26,165 nt of DNA from Chloroflexi bacterium UBA6622 (GTDB lineage Bacteria; Chloroflexota; UBA11872). The notes under the pieces are model-generated. The model was given only the letters and a program-made list of their open reading frames with translations, searched no databases and was not told the origin of the DNA. A program made the translations under genes and the position numbers. The stretch spans positions 72,801 through 98,965 of the forward strand of contig DJHK01000007.1 in assembly GCA_002433065.1 (NCBI GenBank), written 5' to 3'. Shown here piece after piece: positions 14,837 through 22,234 of the stretch (position 1 is its first letter; every line of letters begins with the position of its first letter).

Positions 14837-16045
14837 TCAGTGGCGACGCTCCAAAAGCAGCTGCACGTCCCGGACAACCTGGGCTTCAAAAGCTCCCGAA
14901 CAAGCAGCAAGATAGAAATCCCACATACGAACAAACCGGTCGTCAAAACCCAGAGCGCGGACCCTGTCCTCACCATTCCAAAATCTCCGCCTCCATTCAT
15001 CCAGTGTTCTCACGTAGTGAAGACCTATTTCGCGACTCCCTAGCACCACCAAAGCATCCCCGCCACGACGCAGTGCTTCTCGAACCTCAATAACCGCAGG
15101 AAGAACTCCTCCAGGAAAAATGTACTTGCTTATCCATCCCGAGGCACGCAGGTCGTCCTTTACATGAGCGTCAGGTATTCCGATCGTCTGTAAAAACATC
15201 AAACCACCGGGCCGAAGAGCCTTGGTGCACATCTCAAAATAGACATCCCAATATTCGCGGCCTACCGCCTCGAACATCTCTATCGAGACGACCTTGTCGT
15301 ACTGACCATCAATGTCACGGTAGTCAGAAACAACAATCTCAACATGCTCCTCGAGACCAGCGGCTGCCACACGAGCTGTCGCTAGATCAAACTGGCTGGG
15401 CGAGATCGTAAGAGCCACCACATGAACCTTCCGTGTGAGAGCGGCATACATAGCGAAACCACCCCAACCACAGCCAATCTCAAGGACTCTATCGCCATCG
15501 CGTAAATCGAGCACCTGACATATATGCTCGTACTTTTCCCGTTGAGCCTCCCCCAGGTCATCAGCCGAGTCCCAAAGGGCGCAGGAATACGCCAAGGAAT
15601 CATCCAGAAAGACTTCGAAAAACTCGTTCCCCAAGTCGTAGTGCGCATGGATATTTTGAGAACTGCCTTTTCGACTGTTTGGACGGAAGGTATGCCGCAC
15701 ATAGTCAAAAAGTCGGCGCGGCAACGACAGATAAGCGTCCAGCGTCACTTGGTCGCGCGCCTGAAGCATCCGGCTAACAAGTCCCTGCAAGTCTGGACTC
15801 GACCAGTGCCCATCAACATAGGCTTCACCCGCACCAGTCGACCCACTTAACAATATGCGACGGAAAACCTTGTCGTCGTGCACATTTACGGTGTCGATCG
15901 TGGCTGAAGCCCTATCTCCAACTGTCTCCGTAGTCCCATCCGGCAAATGAAAGTCGATCCGACTATGCCGCCAATTAGCAAGCCGCCCCAGAATTAATGC
16001 ACGCGACACCCGATTAATCACCGCGTTTACCACGCCACACCTCAT
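14837..16045 (-). CDS. cfa: Cyclopropane-fatty-acyl-phospholipid synthase
   Basis: This SAM-dependent methyltransferase of about 402 residues adds a methylene to cis double bonds of phospholipid acyl chains. Motifs are a lipid-binding N-terminal domain (residues 30-120, including GAGEAYVDGHW), HAHYDLGNEFFEVFLDD (133-149), AYSCALW, the SAM motif VLEIGCGWGGFA (187-198), TISPSQ, SIEMFEAVGREYW, and FIFPGG-like KYIFPGGVLP. The ATG at 16045 is preferred; a GTG two codons upstream (16051) is also possible. Its 3' end lies 214 bases from the desaturase start on the same strand, so the two may be separate units with a shared function. The upstream gap to the divergent dehydratase gene holds an inverted repeat that could be regulatory. 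Confidence 0.93.
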   Translation of the reverse strand: MRCGVVNAVINRVSRALILGRLANWRHSRIDFHLPDGTTETVGDRASATIDTVNVHDDKVFRRILLSGSTGAGEAYVDGHWSSPDLQGLVSRMLQARDQVTLDAYLSLPRRLFDYVRHTFRPNSRKGSSQNIHAHYDLGNEFFEVFLDDSLAYSCALWDSADDLGEAQREKYEHICQVLDLRDGDRVLEIGCGWGGFAMYAALTRKVHVVALTISPSQFDLATARVAAAGLEEHVEIVVSDYRDIDGQYDKVVSIEMFEAVGREYWDVYFEMCTKALRPGGLMFLQTIGIPDAHVKDDLRASGWISKYIFPGGVLPAVIEVREALRRGGDALVVLGSREIGLHYVRTLDEWRRRFWNGEDRVRALGFDDRFVRMWDFYLAACSGAFEAQVVRDVQLLLERRH

Positions 16046-16059
16046 AACCACAGCACACG

Positions 16060-16096
16060 CGTTCTAGTTGGATACGTTCAACGCAACGTAAGAACG
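16060..16096. promoter_or_regulatory. Nested inverted repeat in the cfa/dehydratase divergent gap
   Basis: Outer arms CGTTCT (16060-16065) and AGAACG (16091-16096) enclose inner arms ACGTT (16074-16078) and AACGT (16085-16089) around CAACGC. It lies 15 bases upstream of cfa and 127 bases upstream of the UxuA-like gene. It could be an operator or an RNA hairpin in the cfa leader. The outer arms are not evenly spaced around the inner ones, so significance is uncertain. Confidence 0.35.
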
Positions 16097-16210
16097 ATTC
16101 TTCTGTGTCTACAATCCAATGCCACCACGCCTAGATTTACCAGACAAGAAAAACATCGACAAGACAGTTCAACAAACTGGCAGACATTCCCTGTCACCAG
16201 GCGACATACA

Positions 16211-16215
16211 AAGGA
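16211..16215 (+). promoter_or_regulatory. Shine-Dalgarno site fixing the start at 16223
   Basis: AAGGA lies 7 bases before the ATG at 16223. This decides between that ATG and the in-frame ATGs at 16232 and 16235. It is one of the few clear ribosome sites in the window. Confidence 0.7.
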
Positions 16216-16222
16216 TCTTTAC

Positions 16223-17191
16223 ATGGGCGACATGATGCGGATCGCAACTGGACAATTCAACGAGCCGACAACAGAACTCCTGAGTTTCGCTGCCCAGATG
16301 GGCGTCAGCGGAATAGTGCTCAACACCCCCCGGCTTCCTGGCGAGGAACGCTGGGAATCACGCGATCTGATTCGCCTTCGAAAACGTGTCGAAGACTTTG
16401 GGCTTCGGATCGAGTCGATCGAGAACGTACCAACTCAGTTTTACGATCAGGCCATGCTGGGCACCGAAGAAGCTTGGCACCAGATCAAAAACTACCAGCA
16501 CACGATACGCAGCCTGGGTGAGGCCGAGATCCCAATCCTGGGATACCACTGGATGCCAAACGGTGTGTGGCGCACCTCGAAAACCACCCCAACCCGAGGG
16601 GGGGCCCTCGTTACAGCGTTTGACATGAACAAACTTGTCGACAATCACAACACACATGCCAGCGATTTTGATGCGGATCGTCTCTGGGCAACATATGAAA
16701 CTTTCACGCACGCAGTTCTACCCGTGGCAGAAGAAAGTGGCGTGCGTCTGGCCCTCCATCCAGACGACCCCCCAATATCACCTCTAGGCGGCGTAGCTCG
16801 AATAATGAGCTCTCTTAAGGGCTTTAAAAAAGCGATGGCCATTGCCGACAGCCCCAACAACGGTCTTGACTTCTGTATGGGCTGCTGGTCTGAGATGGGT
16901 GAAGACGTAATCAGCACGATTGAACACTTCCTGTCAAAGGACCAGATTTTCTACATGCATTTCCGAGATGTTCAAGGCACTGTGCCTACGTTCAACGAAT
17001 GCTTTCTCGGAGATGGGAACGTCGATATCGTCGAAGCCATGCGAACCCTCTACAGAGGAGGCTTTACAGGATTCCTCATCGACGACCATGTACCGCACAT
17101 GACCAACGACACACCTTGGGGACACCGTGGACGAGCCCTTGCTACCGGGCAAATGATGGGCATCCTCGCGGCCCTCGAGGCAGAAAGCTAA
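16223..17191 (+). CDS. Mannonate dehydratase (UxuA)-like protein
   Basis: This 322-residue protein has a xylose-isomerase-like TIM barrel of the UxuA family, which dehydrates D-mannonate to 2-keto-3-deoxy-D-gluconate with Mn/Fe. Supporting motifs are LGYHWMPNGVWRTSK, LALHPDDPPISPLGG (barrel strand with the metal-side His), NNGLDFCMGCWSEMG (the Cys-containing motif typical of UxuA), FYMHFRDVQGTVPTFNECFLGDGNVD, and FLIDDHVPHM. It is shorter than E. coli UxuA (394 residues) and nearer to compact bacterial forms of about 350. A good ribosome site precedes it. No uxaC or kdgK-like gene is adjacent, so it may act on another aldonate. A formaldehyde-dehydrogenase-like gene follows on the same strand after 163 bases. 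Confidence 0.88.
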   Translation: MGDMMRIATGQFNEPTTELLSFAAQMGVSGIVLNTPRLPGEERWESRDLIRLRKRVEDFGLRIESIENVPTQFYDQAMLGTEEAWHQIKNYQHTIRSLGEAEIPILGYHWMPNGVWRTSKTTPTRGGALVTAFDMNKLVDNHNTHASDFDADRLWATYETFTHAVLPVAEESGVRLALHPDDPPISPLGGVARIMSSLKGFKKAMAIADSPNNGLDFCMGCWSEMGEDVISTIEHFLSKDQIFYMHFRDVQGTVPTFNECFLGDGNVDIVEAMRTLYRGGFTGFLIDDHVPHMTNDTPWGHRGRALATGQMMGILAALEAES

Positions 17192-17354
17192 CGATCCCTA
17201 ACCGGAATCTTTTCCACTCGATACGGAGCGCTCAAATGTTCAAGCCAACCATGGGTTGATCAGCTGACCCGAGCACCAGGAACACGCCACAAGTTCGGCT
17301 CATTCACCAATGTGCAGTATGGTGCACCCGTCAGCGTCCGCTTGGAACCCCACC

Positions 17355-18545
17355 ATGGCTTCGAATCGTGGCTTGGTTTATCTCGGCCCACATAATGTGG
17401 AAGTTCAAACAACCGACTATCCGGAGTTGTCCTTAGGTACCCGGTCATGCCAACACGGGGTAATCCTCAAAGTAGTCGCCACCAACATTTGTGGTAGCGA
17501 CCAACATATGGTTCGTGGCCGAACCACCGCGCCGTCCGGCCTCGTACTGGGGCACGAAATCACCGGCCAAGTGGTTGAGGCAGGCCAAGATGTTGAGTTC
17601 ATTTCGGTCGGCGACATCGTTTCGGTGCCTTTCAATATCGCTTGTGGCAGATGTCGAAACTGCAAAGAAGGCAAGACAGGTATTTGCCTACATGTAAACC
17701 CGGCCAGACCAGGCGCAGCTTACGGTTACGTCGATATGGGTGGTTGGGTTGGAGGTCAGGCTGAGTACGTTATGGTTCCGTACGCCGACTTCAACCTCCT
17801 AAAATTTCCTGACGCCGACCAAGCACTCGAAAAAATACGAGACTTGACACTGCTTTCCGACATCTTTCCTACCGGATTTCATGGTGCGGTTTCCGCAGGT
17901 GTCGGACCCGGGTCTATCGTCTACATCGCTGGTGGCGGACCTGTGGGACTGGCTTCAGCAGCCGGCTCCCAACTTCTCGGCGCCGCCCTCGTGATCGTAG
18001 GAGACATGATCCCTGAGCGACTGGCTCAAGCTCGAAGCTTTGGCTGTGAGACCGTTGACCTCACCCAAGACGCGACGCTCGCCGAGCAAATCGACCAGAT
18101 CGTAGGTGAACCAGAGGTTGACAGCGCGGTCGACTGCGTGGGTTTTGAGGCGCGCGGCCACGGATCAGAAAGCAATGTGGAACGCCCTGCAACTGTCCTC
18201 AATTCACTGATGGAAGTGACGCGGGCTGGCGGCTCCATCGGCATTCCTGGTCTATACGTAACCGGAGACCCAGGTGGGGTTGATGAAAATGCGAAGGTTG
18301 GAAACTTAGGGATTCGAATTGGCCTTGGGTGGGCAAAATCTCACGACTTCACAACCGGCCAGTGCCCTGTCATGCGCTACCACCGCCCATTGATGCAGGC
18401 CATCCTTCATGAGAAAACACGTCCAGCGGAGGCGGTGAATGTCACTGTGATCTCACTGGACGAAGCCCCCAAAGGCTACAAGGACTTCGATAAGGGTGCT
18501 GCAAAGAAATACGTTATCGATCCGCACGGTATGGTTGCCGTCTAG
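17355..18545 (+). CDS. fdhA: Glutathione-independent formaldehyde dehydrogenase
   Basis: This 396-residue zinc-dependent medium-chain dehydrogenase is very similar along its length to Pseudomonas putida FdhA. With the ATG at 17355, the zinc residues fall at the same numbers: catalytic Cys46 (NICGSDQH), His67 (LGHEITG) and Asp169 (LLSDIFPTG), and structural Cys97, Cys100, Cys103 and Cys111. The NAD-binding motif is VYIAGGGPVGLASA. The long loop with VNPARPGAAYGYVDMGGWVGG is the insertion characteristic of FdhA and formaldehyde dismutase, which holds NAD tightly. It oxidises formaldehyde to formate, or dismutates aldehydes. An in-frame ATG at 17310 would add 15 residues with no family match. 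Formaldehyde could come from C1 units released in sugar-acid or methylated-compound breakdown (inference). Confidence 0.93.
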   Translation: MASNRGLVYLGPHNVEVQTTDYPELSLGTRSCQHGVILKVVATNICGSDQHMVRGRTTAPSGLVLGHEITGQVVEAGQDVEFISVGDIVSVPFNIACGRCRNCKEGKTGICLHVNPARPGAAYGYVDMGGWVGGQAEYVMVPYADFNLLKFPDADQALEKIRDLTLLSDIFPTGFHGAVSAGVGPGSIVYIAGGGPVGLASAAGSQLLGAALVIVGDMIPERLAQARSFGCETVDLTQDATLAEQIDQIVGEPEVDSAVDCVGFEARGHGSESNVERPATVLNSLMEVTRAGGSIGIPGLYVTGDPGGVDENAKVGNLGIRIGLGWAKSHDFTTGQCPVMRYHRPLMQAILHEKTRPAEAVNVTVISLDEAPKGYKDFDKGAAKKYVIDPHGMVAV

Positions 18546-18581
18546 CTGAGAGGAACCATCATCCAGGACGGACACTGTTAT

Positions 18582-18596
18582 GGTGCACACTGCACC
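18582..18596. terminator. Perfect short hairpin after fdhA, possible terminator
   Basis: GGTGCA (18582-18587) and TGCACC (18591-18596) form a 6-base-pair stem around CAC, 37 bases after the fdhA stop in a convergent gap. No T-run follows, so the terminator role is uncertain. Confidence 0.35.
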
Positions 18597-18640
18597 GCTC
18601 ACTCTGCTTACCCGACAAAATCCATGCGAGTTGAGTGAGC
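18597..18640. repeat. 8-base inverted repeat in the convergent gap
   Basis: GCTCACTC (18597-18604) and GAGTGAGC (18633-18640) are perfect inverted arms 28 bases apart, just before the end of the minus-strand aminotransferase gene (18647). They may form a larger terminator-like fold together with the neighbouring hairpin. Confidence 0.4.
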
Positions 18641-18646
18641 AGAAAA

Positions 18647-19594
18647 CTACCCAGTGCGTCCAACGTAGCTCTTTGCTTGCGCGATAAAATCAACCCCAAC
18701 GGTTTCGATAAAGGCATCCGCCAACCGCCGATAGACCGGTCCTACGCTACCGTCACCAATCGAAGATCCATTAAAGCGAGTCGCTGGAATAAGGCAGTAG
18801 GGCGTCGAGGTAAAGAATGCTTCGTCAGCCGTTCTCACGTCGTAGGGTTCTAAATTCGACTCCCGCACCGTGAGGCCAAGTTCACCAGCCAGTTCGAGCA
18901 CCGAATCACGAGTCACCCCTCGTAGCACCCCATGGCCAGGCGCCGTCAGCACCTCACGCTCCTGAACGACAAAAAAATTCGACCCGGTGCCTTCGGTCAG
19001 AAAACCATCTTCACCCTGCAAGACCGCCCAGGCATCAGGCCCGTAGGACGCCACCTCGTGATTAGCAACCTGGTAATGGAGTCGTGAACGACTCTTGAGC
19101 TTTGGATCGAGCAACCGAGAAGGGATGGCACGCTGACGAGGCACAACCGCATGCAGCCCATCATCAAACCATGCGGCAGCATCGCCAAGCATCCCCACGA
19201 GAGGGTATCCATAAATCACAATTGTCGGCCCCTGGCGAATCCCTGCATCTCGATATCGACCGAATGTCCCAGAGGAAACCTGATGAACAATCAGAAAATC
19301 AACATCCGGTTCGTAAAGATCCTGGTTCCTCTCAATGAGCTCCCGGGTTAATGCCCCAAGCTCATTCATCGAGCAGCCGGCATCGACACCCGCACCCGCC
19401 AGTGAGGCTTCCAAGCGCGCCAGGTGCGCATCCAGACGATAGGGCTCATGCTGAAACGTACGAGTCGTCTCGAACAAGGCGTCGCCCCAGATTAGGGACG
19501 AATCAAAAATAGACACTGCGGCATCTCGCTCTGGAACCCAATCCCCATTGAGATACACCACTCGTCCAGAGGGCACATCCTGACCATCAGTCAT
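18647..19594 (-). CDS. Class IV PLP-dependent aminotransferase
   Basis: This 315-residue protein has the fold type IV pattern shared by branched-chain aminotransferase, D-amino-acid aminotransferase, aminodeoxychorismate lyase and (R)-amine transaminases. Features are YLNGDWVPERDAAVSIFD, WGDALFETTRTF, RLDAHLARLEASL, the PLP Lys in PKLKSRSRLHYQVANHE (K167 is the likely one), GFLTEGTGSNFFVV, LRGVTRDSVLELA and DEAFFTSTPYCLIPATRFNG. The residues after the Lys differ from the AGGNY of IlvE, so a standard branched-chain enzyme is unlikely. The substrate is unknown. The start codon overlaps the stop of the upstream Gfo/Idh/MocA gene (ATGA), so the two are translationally coupled and may act in sequence. 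Confidence 0.88.
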   Translation of the reverse strand: MTDGQDVPSGRVVYLNGDWVPERDAAVSIFDSSLIWGDALFETTRTFQHEPYRLDAHLARLEASLAGAGVDAGCSMNELGALTRELIERNQDLYEPDVDFLIVHQVSSGTFGRYRDAGIRQGPTIVIYGYPLVGMLGDAAAWFDDGLHAVVPRQRAIPSRLLDPKLKSRSRLHYQVANHEVASYGPDAWAVLQGEDGFLTEGTGSNFFVVQEREVLTAPGHGVLRGVTRDSVLELAGELGLTVRESNLEPYDVRTADEAFFTSTPYCLIPATRFNGSSIGDGSVGPVYRRLADAFIETVGVDFIAQAKSYVGRTG

Positions 19595-20550
19595 GACGAC
19601 TGCCGCCGGTCATACTCGTCCTGCACAACTTGCAGTGCCCGCAAGCCCGGTAATACATCAGCAATGGTTGGATCAGGGTCTCGACCGTCTGAAATGGCAT
19701 CAAAAAACTCTCGGTCCTGTGCCGTAATAACCGAATGGGGGACCACCTCGGTCATCCCCGCATCCATAATCACCCCGTCCTTACCGACAAGCGTGCCTGT
19801 CGCGTAATTCGCATGGATAGTGTCTTCTTCGCCAATGAAAATAGCGTCGTCCAAGGGTTGATGGGTGTTATACGAGAGCGTAATGGTGCCCACCACCCCA
19901 TCAGCCGTTTCAAGGGCCAACGCAATGTCCATGGGTATGCCCAAATGATGATGGGGTGGCCCAAGCCGTGAAGAAATCTCTACCTCCGTAACCCCAAGCA
20001 CCCACATCCAAGCATCAATCGCATGACCACCGTGGTGCCAGATCAGGTTATCGGTCCAACTCCGTTCGTAACCCACCCAGTTCACATTCTTCCGCCGAAT
20101 AAAGCCATAGCGCTGCGCCACCTGATGGACGGTGAGAGCTCCATCGGAAATTAAAGCCCGCAAGTGCTGCATGGCAGGATGAAAACGGCGCGTGTGCGCA
20201 GCCATCACGGGTACACCAGCAACGCGTTGCGCCGATTCAATAGCTAGTGCGTCACGAAGAGATGTAGCGACTGGAATTTCGAGAAGTGTTGGCAAGCGGC
20301 GCCCAAGCGACGACTCTGCGTGCCGGCGATGAAAATCACTCGGCGAAGTAATTACAACGGCGTCAACCGCGGGATCATCCAGCGCTGCATCCAGATCGAT
20401 GCCGTGAGCAGAAAATCCAGTCTCTCCGGCAAATTCCGCGACCTGTGCCGCACGACGACCGACTACGGAATATAACGAGTGCCCAAGTTCTCGAATCGCT
20501 CGGGCGTGGAATCCTGCAATACTTCCCGAACCAACCATCAAAACATTCAT
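19591..20550 (-). CDS. Gfo/Idh/MocA-family protein lacking the catalytic Lys
   Basis: This 319-residue protein has an N-terminal Rossmann domain (MNVLMVGSGSIAGFHARAI) with DAVVITSPSDFH, followed by the GFO-type C-terminal domain (WHHGGHAIDAWMWVLG). The EKP motif, whose Lys is the usual catalytic or substrate-binding residue, reads E91-I-P93; the codon is ATT. The His and Asp of GGHAID remain. NAD(P) binding looks intact, so it may use another residue or act on an atypical substrate. It overlaps the class IV aminotransferase gene by 4 bases. It is divergent from the gene at 20595 with only 44 bases between the two start codons, so both promoters must lie in or near that gap. Confidence 0.87.
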   Translation of the reverse strand: MNVLMVGSGSIAGFHARAIRELGHSLYSVVGRRAAQVAEFAGETGFSAHGIDLDAALDDPAVDAVVITSPSDFHRRHAESSLGRRLPTLLEIPVATSLRDALAIESAQRVAGVPVMAAHTRRFHPAMQHLRALISDGALTVHQVAQRYGFIRRKNVNWVGYERSWTDNLIWHHGGHAIDAWMWVLGVTEVEISSRLGPPHHHLGIPMDIALALETADGVVGTITLSYNTHQPLDDAIFIGEEDTIHANYATGTLVGKDGVIMDAGMTEVVPHSVITAQDREFFDAISDGRDPDPTIADVLPGLRALQVVQDEYDRRQSS

Positions 20551-20594
20551 ATACGTCGGGTCACTTGTCGCAACAGATTCGTCCTTACTCTAGG

Positions 20595-21812
20595 ATGAAC
20601 CATTCGATACACACTAAGCGTACCGTGCCGACTGAACTATCTGTCTGGGCTTACCCATGGGACATTGCAGACGAAGGTGCTGCAACCGCCCTTGACTGGT
20701 TAAAGCAACACCACTTCTCTGCCATTGATCTGTGCCCGAATTACCACGCCATAGCCACTTATTCCGCGAGAAATCCCCACCGAACCCAGTTTTATTCGGA
20801 ACAAGGGTCCGTGTACTTCCATCCTCAACTGCCTCGATACGGAAGAATCCGTCCCAAAGTGCACGACGAATCTGCGGTCCTCGACGTGTACGGAGAAGTG
20901 GCAACCGCCGCCAGCAACCGTGACATGCGACTGAACGCATGGGTCATCGGAATGTTCCAACCATGGATCGCTCGAACGTATCCGGACACAGCCATCGAAA
21001 ACGCTTTTGGCGACCGAAGCTATGCCGCCACCTGCCCGGCCCATCCCGATGTCCGAGCCTACTTGTCGAATTTGCTCTGTGATTTGTGCGAGCAGTTCCC
21101 CATTGACAACATCACCCTTGAAAATGTCGGCTACCCTGAATTCACGTACGGTTGGGTACGACCACGAATCCTTGTATACATGTCTCCATGGGCAAGTTTT
21201 CTTTCGGGTTTATGTTTTAACGAGCATTCCATGTCAGCCGCTCGAGCACATGGCGTGGACCCTGAACACATCCGAGGAATTGTTGCCCGAGAATTGCGGG
21301 AATATCTAAACCATCCCTTGATGCCAGGTGCAGACGATCCGCCGATAAGCGAACTAGTAGCCGAACGCTGCGACCATAACGAAGACTTCCGTGGCTACCT
21401 TGAAGCTAGGGACCAAGCTGCGGCAGGAACCGTCAAGACTGTGCGACACGCCCTTCGGGGACATAACGTAAGACTAGGCATCAGTGGAGCATCCCCGGGC
21501 TGGGCTATGGACGGCCTACGGCTTCAAGATCTTCTGCACACCATCAACGCCCTGATGATCGCCGATCCAACCGACGAAGCAGAAACTGCCAACAAGCAGA
21601 TTCAAACGGTGCGCGCTGCTAGCACCGATATTCAGATAACAATTAACCAGACGGCCCACTACGACACCGACCCGCACGGCCCAGGCTTCGTAGCTCGTGC
21701 GGACCGAATCGCCAGCATCCATCCAGACCGCGTCATGGTTTACAACTTTGGACTGGTACCGGCCGCCACGTTAGCCCACACCGGATCAATTTTGCATGAA
21801 CGACTCAACTGA
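20595..21812 (+). CDS. Uncharacterised protein of about 405 residues, possible TIM barrel
   Basis: I cannot assign a named family. The sequence begins near LSVWAYPWDIADEGAATALDWLKQHHFSAIDL, which looks like strand 1 and helix 1 of a TIM barrel. It continues with NYHAIATYSARNPHR, YFHPQLPRYGRIRP, a segment that could be a mid-barrel strand (LNAWVIGMFQPW), DNITLENVGYPEFTYGW (with acidic residues at a strand end), LCFNEHSMSAARAHGVD, and late strands VRLGISGASPGW and ITINQTAHYDTDP. Conserved-looking Trp, His and Glu residues suggest a hydrolase- or isomerase-like enzyme. It loosely recalls unnamed hypothetical proteins from actinobacteria, which I cannot verify. The start is ATG at 20595 or GTG at 20625. 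A small protein follows after 30 bases and is probably cotranscribed. Confidence 0.75.
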   Translation: MNHSIHTKRTVPTELSVWAYPWDIADEGAATALDWLKQHHFSAIDLCPNYHAIATYSARNPHRTQFYSEQGSVYFHPQLPRYGRIRPKVHDESAVLDVYGEVATAASNRDMRLNAWVIGMFQPWIARTYPDTAIENAFGDRSYAATCPAHPDVRAYLSNLLCDLCEQFPIDNITLENVGYPEFTYGWVRPRILVYMSPWASFLSGLCFNEHSMSAARAHGVDPEHIRGIVARELREYLNHPLMPGADDPPISELVAERCDHNEDFRGYLEARDQAAAGTVKTVRHALRGHNVRLGISGASPGWAMDGLRLQDLLHTINALMIADPTDEAETANKQIQTVRAASTDIQITINQTAHYDTDPHGPGFVARADRIASIHPDRVMVYNFGLVPAATLAHTGSILHERLN

Positions 21813-21829
21813 CTTACCCCATATCGATT

Positions 21830-21834
21830 GGAGG
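21830..21834 (+). promoter_or_regulatory. Strong Shine-Dalgarno site fixing the start at 21843
   Basis: GGAGG lies 8 bases before the ATG at 21843. It rules out the in-frame upstream ATG at 21828, which precedes the site. Confidence 0.8.
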
Positions 21835-21842
21835 AAAACCTG

Positions 21843-22220
21843 ATGGCCCAATATGTCTCTGTTCGGTTCTACAAGCTAACGGCTGAGGCCGACCACAAGG
21901 CTTTTGAACAGGCCTTTCACTCGTTCGCTCCGGCCCTGGGTGTCGAACGGGTAATGCTGCTACGCGGCCTCTCCCCAAACATGTTCGGGCTGGCACCAAG
22001 CCAATTCGACTACGGGAGCATCCATATCTATGCCAGCCTTGAGGAGGCAAGCTATACCGTTAAAACTGCTACCGATCTTTTGACGGCCGATGAGGTGCCA
22101 ACCGCGTTGAAACCGTTCCTTGAGTTCTGGCGCACCGTGCATGCTGCACCACTGGAAGAAAACGTTGTCAATGGATTCGAGCTTCTTAGCGACAAGCCCT
22201 GCTTCACCGCATCCAGTTGA
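21843..22220 (+). CDS. Small uncharacterised protein, possible dimeric alpha/beta barrel
   Basis: This 125-residue protein (MAQYVSVRFYKLTAEADHKA) has a beta-alpha-beta pattern. An N-terminal strand (YVSVRFYKL) is followed by a helix (DHKAFEQAFHSFAPAL), a strand (VERVMLLRGL), a further strand (YGSIHIYAS), a helix (LEEASYTVKTATDLL) and a C-terminal strand (NGFELL). This resembles ferredoxin-like dimeric alpha/beta barrels such as EthD- or ABM-type proteins, by shape only. A strong ribosome site supports the start. It lies 30 bases after the large unknown gene and convergent with the GalD-like dehydratase, 14 bases from its end. It could be a small enzyme or a partner of the upstream protein. 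Confidence 0.75.
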   Translation: MAQYVSVRFYKLTAEADHKAFEQAFHSFAPALGVERVMLLRGLSPNMFGLAPSQFDYGSIHIYASLEEASYTVKTATDLLTADEVPTALKPFLEFWRTVHAAPLEENVVNGFELLSDKPCFTASS

Positions 22221-22234
22221 GCAAGGCGCTAAAC

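Noticed and set aside
14704..15093. 129-codon plus-strand open frame
   Set aside because: Most of it is antisense to the end of cfa, and its composition (many His, Pro, Gln, Arg) is typical of a shadow frame.
17221..17235. 15-base sequence ATACGGAGCGCTCAA shared with about 24472-24486
   Set aside because: One shared 15-mer in 26 kb is expected by chance at a fair rate. One copy is intergenic and the other encodes part of the oxidoreductase, with no extended similarity around them.
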